Below are positions 44,850 to 53,731 of a stretch of 64,000 nucleotides of DNA, piece by piece (within the stretch, counting starts at the first letter, position 1; every line of letters starts with the position of its first letter). A program made the position numbers and the translations under genes. Source of the DNA: Sphingopyxis macrogoltabida (GTDB lineage Bacteria > Pseudomonadota > Alphaproteobacteria > Sphingomonadales > Sphingomonadaceae); NCBI RefSeq assembly GCF_001314325.1, contig NZ_CP009429.1, forward strand, positions 744,501 to 808,500. The letters run 5' to 3'. A model generated the notes under the pieces. The model was not told the DNA's origin. It saw nothing but the letters and a program-made list of their open reading frames with translations, and made no database searches.

Positions 44850-45688
44850 GCCGTAAACTCATAAACTGACTTGCGCGGCGCGGGCGCGGTTGATTCAAGG
44901 CTTCGGGAAGGAGCTTTGGATGACGCGTCGTAGATTTGAACTGACCGATGATGAGTGGCTGGTGATCGAGCCGTTGTTGCCGAACAAGCCTCGCGGGGTT
45001 CCGCGTGTGGATGACCGGCGGGTCATCGACGGGATATTGTGGCGCTTTCGCACGGGCAGTCCTTGGGCTGATATTCCCGAGCGCTATGGCCCACATACCA
45101 CCTGCTACAACCGTTTCGTGCGCTGGCGCAAAGCCGGTGTGTGGGACCGCCTTCTCGAAGCGGTGAGCCAAGCCTTCGACGGCGAGTTGGTCATGATCGA
45201 CAGTTCTTCCATCCGGGTCCACCAGCACGGTGCGACCCTAAAAAGGGGGACCCAAATCGCTGCATGGGACGTTCCCGGGGCGGTTTGACAACCAAGATCC
45301 ATGCCCTGGTTGATGGTCGCGGCCTGCCGATCCAACTGCATCTGTCCGAAGGCCAGGCGAGCGATTGCCGTGAGGCCGAGAGGCTGCTGGCCGCCGTGCC
45401 GAACGCCACCACCTTTCTCGCCGATAAGGCTTATGACAGCGATGCCATTCGCAGTCAGATCACCGCGCAGGGTGGCTTCGCCAACATCCCAGCCAAGCGC
45501 AATCGTCGCAAAGGCTTCGCGTTCAGCAGCTTCCTGTATCGCTACCGTAATCTGGTCGAGCGTTTCTTCGGGAAACTCAAAAACGCCAGAGGCTTGGCCA
45601 CCAGATACGACAAACGAAGCGATAACTTCCTCGCTGCCATCAAGCTCTTCTGCACACGCCTATGGATCGCCGCTAATGAGTCTACGCC
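44850..45688 (+). mobile_element. IS5-family element flanked by CTAG
   Basis: 839 bp between two CTAG copies (44846-44849 and 45689-45692). The ends are inverted repeats: GGCCGTAAACTCAT on the left and GGGCGTAGACTCAT on the right. It differs in sequence from the IS5 at 37527 but uses the same kind of frameshift. It separates the enoyl-CoA hydratase from the acyl-CoA dehydrogenase downstream and alters the end of the former. Confidence 0.88.
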
Positions 45689-45692
45689 CTAG
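44920..45692 (+). CDS. IS5-family transposase, two frames joined by -1 frameshift
   Basis: Frame one: RRRFELTDDEWLVIEPLLPN, DDRRVIDGILWRFRTGSPW, DGELVMIDSSSIRVHQHGAT. At AAAAAGGGGG near 45240-45249 the reading shifts -1 and continues as MGRSRGGLTTKIHALVDGRG, FLADKAYDSDAIRSQI, and NLVERFFGKLKNARGLATRY. DDE residues are present in both parts. The stop codon is formed by the CTAG target copy. Probably active. Confidence 0.88.
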
Positions 45693-46593
45693 CATAAGAC
45701 AGTCCGGCCATTGCCACCGCCTTAGCCTTACCTAAATTAATATAACGCGTATCATAATTTAAGTCAATCACGGGCCCTAAACTGAGTTTGCGACATTCGT
45801 CAGCCCACACGGGCCGACGTTTTGCAATAAAGGCGTCTACGGCCTCAATGTGATCGACTGTGTGATGCGCCAAGGCCTGATAAGCAGCTGACAGTTCCAA
45901 AAGGGGGCCTAACTTCATGTCCTGACCTTCTCGAAGAAGCCGTTTCGCCAAACGTGTCGAATGGCCGGGGTTCGCTGCGATTCGGTCGGCGATATCCAGG
46001 GCTCGATCGAGACAGGTCTCGGGCTCCACCACCTCGGTCACCAGTCCGAATTCAAGCGCGGTTGCCGCATTAATCGCGTCCCCGGTCAATGTCATGATGC
46101 TGGCGCGCGCCATTCCTACTATGCGCGGCAGGAGCCAGGCACCACCATCTCCCGGGATAATTCCCAGTTTGACGAAACTCTCTGCGAATGCTGCAGTTTT
46201 CGAGGCTATTCGGACGTCACACATACAGGCGAGATCAAGTCCGGCGCCAATCGCCGGTCCGTTGACCGCCGCAACCACGGGAACTTCGAGTTCGTACAGG
46301 GAAAGAGGAATCTTTTGAATGCCAAGCCGATAGTAATTTCGCTGTTCATACGGATTGCCTGCAAACATTCCATGCCTGGCCGCCATGTCCTTAACATTTC
46401 CACCGGCACAAAAAGCGGATCCTGCGCCGGTCATGACGATCACTCTGACAGTATGATCTTCGGTCATTTCGCGGCAAAATTCCTCAATTTCCCTGCTATC
46501 ATCGCGCGTGGAAATGGCGTTGCGTTGCTCAGGCCTGTTGAGGGTTGCAATAGCCACCGGCCCTTCGCGAGAAACCTTTAGGAATGAGCTCAT
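45682..46593 (-). CDS. Enoyl-CoA hydratase/isomerase family protein
   Basis: 303-residue crotonase-fold enzyme. ATG at 46593 gives SSFLKVSREGPVAIATLNRP. The oxyanion-hole motifs are AGSAFCAGGNVKDMAARHGM and AVNGPAIGAGLDLACMCDVR; PGDGGAWLLPRIVGMARA carries the Gly-Asp-Gly segment near the active site. It would hydrate an enoyl-CoA made by the neighbouring acyl-CoA dehydrogenases. The last three residues (ARA) and stop come from the IS5 end. Without the IS the frame would end ARIGWV, so the change is small and activity is likely kept. Confidence 0.88.
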   Translation of the reverse strand: MSSFLKVSREGPVAIATLNRPEQRNAISTRDDSREIEEFCREMTEDHTVRVIVMTGAGSAFCAGGNVKDMAARHGMFAGNPYEQRNYYRLGIQKIPLSLYELEVPVVAAVNGPAIGAGLDLACMCDVRIASKTAAFAESFVKLGIIPGDGGAWLLPRIVGMARASIMTLTGDAINAATALEFGLVTEVVEPETCLDRALDIADRIAANPGHSTRLAKRLLREGQDMKLGPLLELSAAYQALAHHTVDHIEAVDAFIAKRRPVWADECRKLSLGPVIDLNYDTRYINLGKAKAVAMAGLSYARA

Positions 46594-46734
46594 TTCAAAT
46601 TCTACTCCGTGTTGACATTTTTGCCGGAATGGGCGTTTAGTCAAACCGCTGCTATATCCGCAACCCCAATCGGTACGGATGCAATGATCGGTGAACCAGG
46701 CGTGCCACACGCTTTCGGGGAGTGTACCTCATAC
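46594..46734. promoter_or_regulatory. Divergent promoter region, hydratase versus dehydrogenase pair
   Basis: The 141-nt gap between the two divergent genes should hold both promoters. TTGACA at 46612-46617 is a good -35-like element for the plus strand, but no strong -10 sequence follows at 17 nt. No clear operator palindrome was seen. Confidence 0.35.
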
Positions 46735-47886
46735 ATGTTCAGTTCCTTTTCTCTTTCCGACATTCCGGGAGCGGATGAGGAATTCCGCTCGCGCGCGCGC
46801 GATCTTGCGGCAAGTGCGGTGGCGAATATGCCTATGGACCGTCGCGCACGCTCATGGATGGGTTTCGATGCCGAATTCAGCCGCCGTTTAGGCCAGGCCG
46901 GTCTTATCGGACTGATGCTGCCAGAAGAGTATGGCGGGGCCGGGCTGGGCCCATTCTCGCGCTTCGTGATCGTGGAAGAATTGCTTTCGGCGGGCGCGCC
47001 GGTCTCGGCCCACTGGATTGCTGAACGTCAGAGCGCGCCCCTGCTTCTAAAGTTCGGCACCGAGACCCAACGCTACAAGTATGTTCCCGGGATTTGCCGC
47101 GGCGAAATATTTTTCTGCATCGGTATGAGCGAACCAAACGCGGGTTCCGACCTGGCAAGTGTCAGGACCAGGGCCGAACCGATCGACAACGGCTGGCTCC
47201 TCAATGGCCAGAAAATCTGGACCACCAACGCTTTACATTCGGATTACATGATCGCTCTGGTCCGCACTTCCGGCACGCCGGAAGATCGGCACAAGGGCCT
47301 TTCCCAATTGATAGTGGACCTGCGCTTACCGGGCGTGGAAATCAGGCCGATAAGGGATCTCGCTGGAGACGAACATTTCGCGGAGGTTTTCTTCGATAAC
47401 GTGGAACTCGATACTTCCGCGCTGATCGGTGAAGAAGGAAAGGGCTGGCAACAGGTAGCCGCAGAGCTCGCCTTTGAAAGAAGCGGTCCTGAACGGATTT
47501 ACTCGTCTCTGGTGTTGCTGGACGGCTGGCGACAGCACTTGCGGAATTCTGGGCGATCCGACGAAACGACCGCACGCACCTTGGGATCGCTGGTCGCGCG
47601 ATTCAGCAGTTTACGCGCTATGTCGCTCGCTTGCACTGCGCAGCTGGCTTTAGGCGAAAGTCCTGTCGTCGAAGCCTCGATGGTCAAGGATCTCGGCACA
47701 GCGTTCGAGCAAGACATACCCCGCATCGTGGGCGATGACCTGGCGTCCCATCCCGAGGAAGACGTCGATCAGGATCTGTACAAGACATTGGCTTACATCG
47801 AGATGATCTGTCCGAGCTTTTCTCTAAGAGGAGGAACGCGGGAGATTCTCAGAGGCATCATCGCTCGCGGAATGGGGTTGCGATAA
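46735..47886 (+). CDS. Acyl-CoA dehydrogenase, subunit 1 of a likely heteromeric pair
   Basis: 383-residue acyl-CoA dehydrogenase. Start ATG at 46735 chosen because the family begins with this helical segment (SLSDIPGADEEFRSRARDLA); the frame is open to 46609. Motifs are FCIGMSEPNAGSDLASVRTR, NGQKIWTTNALHSDYMIALV, FFDNVELDTSALIGEEGKGW and the end SLRGGTREILRGIIARGMG. The stop overlaps the start of the next, shorter dehydrogenase (TAATG), the arrangement of alpha2-beta2 enzymes in steroid degradation where the two chains share FAD and active-site residues. Confidence 0.9.
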   Translation: MFSSFSLSDIPGADEEFRSRARDLAASAVANMPMDRRARSWMGFDAEFSRRLGQAGLIGLMLPEEYGGAGLGPFSRFVIVEELLSAGAPVSAHWIAERQSAPLLLKFGTETQRYKYVPGICRGEIFFCIGMSEPNAGSDLASVRTRAEPIDNGWLLNGQKIWTTNALHSDYMIALVRTSGTPEDRHKGLSQLIVDLRLPGVEIRPIRDLAGDEHFAEVFFDNVELDTSALIGEEGKGWQQVAAELAFERSGPERIYSSLVLLDGWRQHLRNSGRSDETTARTLGSLVARFSSLRAMSLACTAQLALGESPVVEASMVKDLGTAFEQDIPRIVGDDLASHPEEDVDQDLYKTLAYIEMICPSFSLRGGTREILRGIIARGMGLR

Positions 47887-48836
47887 TGGACGAAATCGGC
47901 CTTCTTGAACCGTTTGACCGGATGCTTGCCGATCTGTTCAGCAGCGCGACCCTGCGGCAAATCGGACGGGGTGAGCTGGATCCAGAAATTTGGATTACTC
48001 TGGAATCTTCGGGTTTCCTTGATGCACTAGTGTGCGAAGAGAGCGGCGGGGCGAATCTGTCTTTTGCCACTGTCCTGCCTCTCTTCTTGGCGCTGGGACG
48101 AAGAGCGGTTCCGCTCCCGGTCGGCGAAACCATCGTGGCCCGCGCCTTGCTGGCGCAAGCGGGAAGCGATTATCGCCTCGGGCCAATCGTGCTCGGCGTT
48201 CCATCATTGATACTCCCAGGTGCGGAACACTCAAATTTTGTTCTGACGGAGGATTCGCGCGGAGTGAAACTACAACGTCTGGATGGCGTCGAAACGGTCG
48301 GCGCTTCCCGCGATCCGCTTTCGAGGAAAGAGCCAGCCATCGGGATGGAAGAAGGCCGCGTGACAAAGACCGCCCCGGCTGCCGCAGTGCTGTATGCCGC
48401 CTTGATTGTCGGCGCGAGCGAGGCAGTTCTGGAAATGTGTGTGGACTACGCCCTCCAGCGTACCCAATTTGGGAAACCGATAGCGCGCCAACAGGTGCTT
48501 CAGCAGAATCTTGCGCTTGCTAGCGAACATGTAGTCGCCGCGCGAATGGCCTGCGAGACGGCAGTCCGGCATAGCAGTTGGCCAAGTCCCCTGGCAGCTG
48601 CAAGCGCCAAATTGATCGCCTCGCGTGCGGCACCGGTCGTTGCCGGGATCGCTCACGGCCTGCACGGGGCAATTGGAATCAGCGGCGAACACGATCTCAA
48701 TCTTCTTATTCGACGAATCCATGCCTCGCGCCTGGCGGGCGGAGCCGAGAATTACTGGGCCGGCCTGATCGGTCGCGAAATACTGGCTGATCCTAGATCC
48801 ACGCTCGATCTCGTTCGCGAAGAGATGTTTTCGTAG
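47886..48836 (+). CDS. Acyl-CoA dehydrogenase, short subunit 2
   Basis: 316-residue, shortened acyl-CoA dehydrogenase. The N-terminal helical domain (SGFLDALVCEESGGANLSFA) is followed by a reduced middle domain. The C-terminal helical domain has the FAD-contact motif ALQRTQFGKPIARQQVLQQN and the end LHGAIGISGEHDLNLLIRRI. The usual FSEP-AGSD flavin/substrate segment is absent, so it probably works only together with the preceding subunit. It begins in a 1-nt overlap with that gene. Confidence 0.88.
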   Translation: MDEIGLLEPFDRMLADLFSSATLRQIGRGELDPEIWITLESSGFLDALVCEESGGANLSFATVLPLFLALGRRAVPLPVGETIVARALLAQAGSDYRLGPIVLGVPSLILPGAEHSNFVLTEDSRGVKLQRLDGVETVGASRDPLSRKEPAIGMEEGRVTKTAPAAAVLYAALIVGASEAVLEMCVDYALQRTQFGKPIARQQVLQQNLALASEHVVAARMACETAVRHSSWPSPLAAASAKLIASRAAPVVAGIAHGLHGAIGISGEHDLNLLIRRIHASRLAGGAENYWAGLIGREILADPRSTLDLVREEMFS

Positions 48837-48866
48837 AGTCTGAATTCAGAATCATTGGTGATGATT

Positions 48867-48962
48867 TTATGAGCTTGCGAGTCTGCGGGTGATGAGCTGG
48901 ATCAAGGCGAGGTAGAGCCACGCCGCGGCGCTTCCTGCCCTTGATCTTCTTGCCCGCATCAG
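48867..48962 (-). pseudogene. Internally deleted IS5-type transposase remnant
   Basis: Minus-strand text reads SDAGKKIKGRKR, a core motif of IS5-type transposases, fused directly and out of frame to the C-terminal end AAAWLYLALIQLITRRLASS. The middle of the gene is missing. It lies between two convergent acyl-CoA dehydrogenase genes, 15 nt from the stop of the minus-strand one. Confidence 0.65.
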
Positions 48963-48976
48963 AGCCGCCCCGCGGC

Positions 48977-50104
48977 TCAGGACGTTGAAAGCTTGGCTAG
49001 TCGCAGAGCGTGCTCTCGTTTGTTGCCGTACATCTCTTGCAAAGCGAGTCCGCGCTTGTAGTGGTGTGAGAGTTCATATTCGTCCGTCAATCCGATGCCC
49101 CCGTGAAGTTGGATTGACTGCTTGCCAATGAAGTCAAAGGCTTTTGCGACCGTTACCTTGGCGGCGGAAACGAGCTTGGCAGCGTGATGTGTTCCCGCCG
49201 GAAAGATGCACAGCCCGGCAACTACACTTCGTGCCAATTCGTAATGCATGAGCATTTCGGCCAGACGGTGGCGGACTACCTGATTTCCGGTGAGCGGACG
49301 CCCAAACTGAACACGACTGTTCGTGTACTCGGTCGTCAGTTCGAACATCCGCCTCAAAATCCCCAGGCTTTCGGCGACAGCTGCGCGGGCACCCCGGTCA
49401 TGCATGCCTTCAATAGCGCGGACAGCACCTGCGCCACTGGCGACCATCGCTGCGGATGTTAATCTGGTGTTTTCGAATTCAAAGTCCGCCGCCAAGGTCC
49501 CATCGATGAGCCTGTACGTCCTGGTTGAAATCCCGTCGGTTCCTGCCGGCACAAGCAATAGTATCAAACCATTCTCAGCGTCCTCATTCGCCAGAAGGGC
49601 GCTAACCAGGAGAAAGTCTGCCTCTGGATAGGAAACGACGTGCTTGGTGCCCCATAGTGTAATGTTTCCGCCATCGATCTTCGCTCGGCACGCGATTGCG
49701 GCAGCGTCGAACCGCCTGGCACCTTCTGAGAGCGCAACGCCGACGGTTTTGGTTCCTGCCTGCATCTCGGCAGCCAGGGTTCGCGCCCGACCCTCGTCGT
49801 CGAATTCCTGGAGGGCTACCGCAGGTATGACAATGTTTTCCGAAAATGGCTCAACGGCCAGCCGGTAACCCAATTCTTCCTGTATGATAGCGATTTCCGC
49901 TGCTGTTCCGCCAAGACCGCCCAAACCATCAGGGATTGGCAAGGATAACACGCCCAGATCCGCCAGCGCTGACCAGTTTTCCGGATCGTATCCGCGGCGC
50001 TGCTCCAGAAACTGCTGTCTGTGCGCAACGGAATACCGGTCATCAAGAAACCTTGCGATGGTTTCACGGTACATCGCCTGCTCTTCGGTAGGGTTGAAAT
50101 GCAT
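48977..50104 (-). CDS. Acyl-CoA dehydrogenase (small-subunit type)
   Basis: 375-residue acyl-CoA dehydrogenase. ATG at 50104 starts HFNPTEEQAMYRETIARFLD. The protein has GVLSLPIPDGLGGLGGTAAE, a middle domain without the FSEP-AGSD motif (ALSEGARRFDAAAIACRAKI instead), TNSRVQFGRPLTGNQVVRHR and the end SIQLHGGIGLTDEYELSHHY. This is the PimD/FadE-small type, so a large-subunit partner is expected; the 43431-44639 protein is one candidate. It is divergent from the large plus-strand operon. Confidence 0.9.
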   Translation of the reverse strand: MHFNPTEEQAMYRETIARFLDDRYSVAHRQQFLEQRRGYDPENWSALADLGVLSLPIPDGLGGLGGTAAEIAIIQEELGYRLAVEPFSENIVIPAVALQEFDDEGRARTLAAEMQAGTKTVGVALSEGARRFDAAAIACRAKIDGGNITLWGTKHVVSYPEADFLLVSALLANEDAENGLILLLVPAGTDGISTRTYRLIDGTLAADFEFENTRLTSAAMVASGAGAVRAIEGMHDRGARAAVAESLGILRRMFELTTEYTNSRVQFGRPLTGNQVVRHRLAEMLMHYELARSVVAGLCIFPAGTHHAAKLVSAAKVTVAKAFDFIGKQSIQLHGGIGLTDEYELSHHYKRGLALQEMYGNKREHALRLAKLSTS

Positions 50105-50448
50105 AATAATCCCAAAAAGAGTTTCGTGTATAATTTTGATGCCGCGCTTTGATTGCGTTGGCAAGAGATTTAGCAAGTTTAGGTCCTTATCACTCTGTCA
50201 CGAGAGGCGAATCGCCGAACGATCCGCCGCGATCTGAGTGCTCGGAGTCTGCCAGAAATGGCTGAATTCCGTGCCTTGATAGCAGCGTCGCGAAAGAGTG
50301 CAGGGAAATCGCAGGTCACTGCCCGCTTCGCCGTGCGTCAAAAGTATAACAGTGCGTATATAGTGTTGCAATCCAACTCTGTGGCTGTTATCTGGCGGGC
50401 AATCAGAGCGTCCGGGATTCATGCCGCGCTGAGGGAGATGGAGAGGAA
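50105..50448. promoter_or_regulatory. Divergent control region of the catabolic operon
   Basis: 344 nt without a gene I can support, between the minus-strand dehydrogenase and the plus-strand operon. An imperfect inverted repeat, AACAGT (50348-50353) and AGTGTT (50362-50367), around GCGTATAT is a weak operator candidate about 80 nt before the first start codon. A good GGGAGATGGAGAGG site precedes the start at 50449. No regulator gene is present in this part of the window. Confidence 0.4.
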
Positions 50449-52401
50449 ATGAAAGCCCTAGAGCCGATCTCGATCGCCGGTGTCGAAATCCCGAACAGGG
50501 TGGTGCGAACCGCTCACAGCACGCATTTTGGTAGCGGCGGAATTGTCCCCAGCCTTATAGACTATCATGTCGAACGTGCGCGTGGCGGCGTTGGTCTGAC
50601 GATTCTCGAAATCGCAGGGGTGCATCCCACCTGCCCGTCTTCGATCTGCAACTTCGACGATTCGGTAATCGAAGGGTACGAACAATTGATGCGGGCCATC
50701 CGGCCCCACGGCATGCGGGTGTTCCAGCAATTATGGCACGCGGGACATAACGGGGTCCCAATTGACGGGAGCCCCCCATGGTCTTCCTGCGATCTTCCAA
50801 GCCCGGTACTCGGGATAGTGCCCATCACGATGAGCCAGTCCCAGATCCGGGAGATGGTAGAGGCTTTCGCTGCTGCTGCGGAGCGCTGTCAGAGGGGCGG
50901 GATCGACGGGGTGGAGCTGCACGGCTCGCATGGTTACCTGCCGCAGCAATTCATGTCCGCCATGCTCAATCGGCGAGAGGACGAATATGGCGGCAGCTTC
51001 GAGAACCGGATGCGGTTCACCGTGGAAGTGCTGGCGGCAATTCGCGAGCAGGTCGGCCCCGGCTACCCCGTGGGCATTCGCCTCAGCCCCGAAATCGTCG
51101 AAGGCGGAATGACGCCCGAGGAAACAGCCCGCGCGGCCAGCTATCTCGAGGAACGGGGGCTGATCGATTTTCTCGACGTATCGATGGGCGGGTATTTCGC
51201 CTTTCCCAAGATGATCGGCGGAATGTTCGAGCCGGCGGGTTACGAGCTGGCGACCAGTGCGCCCGTGACCGCGGCGGTAAAGGTTCCACGGATCGTTACA
51301 GGCAGGTTTCGTACGCTTGAGGAGGTCAGTCAGGTCATTGCCGAGGGGACGGCGGACCTAGTCGGCATGACCCGCGCGCACATTGCCGATGCCGCGATCG
51401 TCCGCAAAACGCGCGAGGGGAGGGAGGCAGAAATCCGCCCCTGCATTGGCTGCAATCAAGGTTGCGTCGGAATGCTGCTCGGTCCGGAACGGCGTATGGG
51501 GTGCACGGTCAATCCCTATATCGGGCGGGAAGGCGAAGTGAGCGACGATCGTCTGCCGCCCGCAGATGCAAAACGAACGGTACTGGTCATAGGAGGCGGG
51601 CCGGCAGGGATGGAGGCGGCTCGGGTTTCCCGGCTGCGGGGACACAACGTCATTCTCGCCGAAGCGGCCCCCCAACTTGGCGGCCAGGTGAGGATCGCGG
51701 CGCTGGCTCCCCGGCATCAAGGGATCGGCGATTACACTCTTTGGCAGGAGGCGGAAATCTATCGCCTGGGCGTCGATGTGCGGCTCAGCACATATCTGGA
51801 TGGGGGCGATGCCGACGCTTTCGGAGCGGACCGGATCATCATTGCCACCGGTTCCAGTCCGCGGGTGGACGGGGTCCAGATGGCTATTCCCGCCCGCCCC
51901 ATGAAAGGAATCGAACATCCCGATGCAATATCATCGATCGACTTTTTTTCCGGTCGGCATAATTCCTGCCCTGCCAGTGCGATAGTGGTCGATGACGTCG
52001 GGCATTACGAGGGCATTGCGGTCGCCGAAGCGCTCATCGAGCGTGGCTCGGATGTCACTTTCGTCACCCGTCACAAGTCCTTCGCCCACCTGCTCGAATC
52101 GGCGTTGCAGCCAGAGCCGGCGCTGCAGCGTCTCAACCGCGGGAGCTTTCGCCTGCACCTGCGCTCGCACGTGGATTCGTTCAACGGGTCCGAGGCAGTC
52201 ATAAGCGATCTGAACGGCGGAGGCACAAGCACCGTCCGGGCAGATTGGGCAGTTATGGTCAGTCATAACCGGCCTGCGATCGAGCCATTTGCCGATCTTC
52301 TGGGGACCAGATCCGACATCGCGATTGTTGGGGATGCCAACAGCCCGCGCTTTCTTCTCCGCGCGATCGCCGAGGGGAACCGGGCAGGCTGTATGGCATG
52401 A
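50449..52401 (+). CDS. Old-yellow-enzyme / 2,4-dienoyl-CoA reductase-like flavoprotein
   Basis: 650-residue three-part reductase. The N-terminal TIM barrel (residues 1-330) binds FMN: NRVVRTAHSTHFG, GIDGVELHGSHGYLPQQFMS and NRREDEYGGSFENRMRF. Cys332, 335, 339 and 352 form the C-x2-C-x3-C-x12-C 4Fe-4S site. The C-terminal part is a pyridine-nucleotide/FAD module (TVLVIGGGPAGMEAARVSRL). Such enzymes reduce conjugated C=C bonds with NAD(P)H. Tyr in the HGSHGYLPQQF motif matches the proton donor of dienoyl-CoA reductases. First gene of the operon. It could act on a ring enone or on an unsaturated acyl-CoA; the sequence does not decide. Confidence 0.9.
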   Translation: MKALEPISIAGVEIPNRVVRTAHSTHFGSGGIVPSLIDYHVERARGGVGLTILEIAGVHPTCPSSICNFDDSVIEGYEQLMRAIRPHGMRVFQQLWHAGHNGVPIDGSPPWSSCDLPSPVLGIVPITMSQSQIREMVEAFAAAAERCQRGGIDGVELHGSHGYLPQQFMSAMLNRREDEYGGSFENRMRFTVEVLAAIREQVGPGYPVGIRLSPEIVEGGMTPEETARAASYLEERGLIDFLDVSMGGYFAFPKMIGGMFEPAGYELATSAPVTAAVKVPRIVTGRFRTLEEVSQVIAEGTADLVGMTRAHIADAAIVRKTREGREAEIRPCIGCNQGCVGMLLGPERRMGCTVNPYIGREGEVSDDRLPPADAKRTVLVIGGGPAGMEAARVSRLRGHNVILAEAAPQLGGQVRIAALAPRHQGIGDYTLWQEAEIYRLGVDVRLSTYLDGGDADAFGADRIIIATGSSPRVDGVQMAIPARPMKGIEHPDAISSIDFFSGRHNSCPASAIVVDDVGHYEGIAVAEALIERGSDVTFVTRHKSFAHLLESALQPEPALQRLNRGSFRLHLRSHVDSFNGSEAVISDLNGGGTSTVRADWAVMVSHNRPAIEPFADLLGTRSDIAIVGDANSPRFLLRAIAEGNRAGCMA

Positions 52402-52466
52402 TAGAGTTCGTATTGAGAGCCGAGAGTGCAGTTGCTGCTAGATAAATTGATGGAAAGAGGACGACC

Positions 52467-53711
52467 ATGACTTCTACGGTACAAGATGCGGATCCCGCCC
52501 AGTTGGATTTTGCCAATCCGCAGGTGATGGAGTGTCCCTATCCCATCTACGAGAGCTTGCGTGAAAAAGCGCCGGTTTACTTCGCGGAGAAGTTGGGATT
52601 CTGGCTCATTACCCGCTACGACGATTGCCTGAATGCCATCCGCGATCCGCAAGTATTTTCGAGCAAGATGGGTTTTCGGCCCGGCTCGGTTCCCGATGAG
52701 GTAATGCGGATTTACAACGAAGAAGGCTTTGGGGATCTTCCCGATACCTTGGTCAGCAACGATCCGCCATCGCACACGCGTTATCGCAAGCTGGTCGACC
52801 GCGCTTTTACCGCCGGTCGCGTGCGTCAGATGGAAGATTACATGGTGGTGGTCGTCAGGGAATTGATCGACGCCTTTATCGAGAAGGGTCGCCTCTCGGT
52901 CATGCAGGACTTCGCTGTCCCCGTTCCCATGTATGTGATTGCGGACCAGCTGGGCGTGCCGCGCAGCCACCGGGACAGGTTCAAGGAATGGTCGGATTCG
53001 GCGGTTGCCCCGCTCGGCCTGCTTTTGTCTGACGAGAGAAAAATCGAATGCGCCAAAAGTGCAGTCGAAATGCAACATTACTTCGTTGAGGTCTTTGCCG
53101 ATCGCCGGGCAAATCCGCGCGACGACATGATTTCGGATCTGGTCACCAAGGAAATCGACGGAGCTCCGTTGAGCATCCCGGAACTCCTGTCGATCCTCAA
53201 TCAGCTTCTCGTCGCCGGCAATGAGACCACGACCAGCGCAATCGCTGCGTCCATAGTGCGCCTGGCCAACGAGCCCGAACTGGTCGAACTCCTCGCCAAA
53301 GAACCGGGCAAATGCGACAATTTCGCAGAAGAAATTCTGCGTCACGAGTCTCCCGTCCAGGGACTGTTCCGGATGACGACTGCGGATGTCGAGGTCGCCG
53401 GCGTTACCATTCCCAAAGGCAGCCTTGTAAACCTTCGCTATGGCTCGGCGAACCGCGACGAGCGAAAGTATGAATGCCCCGAAGTATTCAACGTGGCTCG
53501 CGCGAACGCGTCATCCCATCTAGCATTCGGGGCCGGCATCCACCACTGCATCGGCGCTCAGCTGGCGCGTCGCGAAATCGCGATCGCCGCGCGCGAACTG
53601 ACGGCCCGGCTGAAGGACATCCGCCTGGTCGAGGCGGACAAGATTTCGCATGCGCCGAGCGTGATCCTGCGGGCTCTCAATGAATTCGAGATCGAATTCT
53701 CGAAGCGGTGA
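52467..53711 (+). CDS. Cytochrome P450
   Basis: 414-residue soluble bacterial P450. The I-helix oxygen-binding motif is LLVAGNETTTSAIAA, the ExxR is in NFAEEILRHESPV, and the haem-binding loop is FGAGIHHCIGAQLAR with Cys361. All signatures are intact. It would hydroxylate a hydrophobic substrate with electrons from a ferredoxin and reductase, neither of which is encoded in the window. It sits between two flavin enzymes in the operon, 65 nt after the first. Confidence 0.95.
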   Translation: MTSTVQDADPAQLDFANPQVMECPYPIYESLREKAPVYFAEKLGFWLITRYDDCLNAIRDPQVFSSKMGFRPGSVPDEVMRIYNEEGFGDLPDTLVSNDPPSHTRYRKLVDRAFTAGRVRQMEDYMVVVVRELIDAFIEKGRLSVMQDFAVPVPMYVIADQLGVPRSHRDRFKEWSDSAVAPLGLLLSDERKIECAKSAVEMQHYFVEVFADRRANPRDDMISDLVTKEIDGAPLSIPELLSILNQLLVAGNETTTSAIAASIVRLANEPELVELLAKEPGKCDNFAEEILRHESPVQGLFRMTTADVEVAGVTIPKGSLVNLRYGSANRDERKYECPEVFNVARANASSHLAFGAGIHHCIGAQLARREIAIAARELTARLKDIRLVEADKISHAPSVILRALNEFEIEFSKR

Positions 53712-53731
53712 GATCCCAGGTGAGAACAGAC

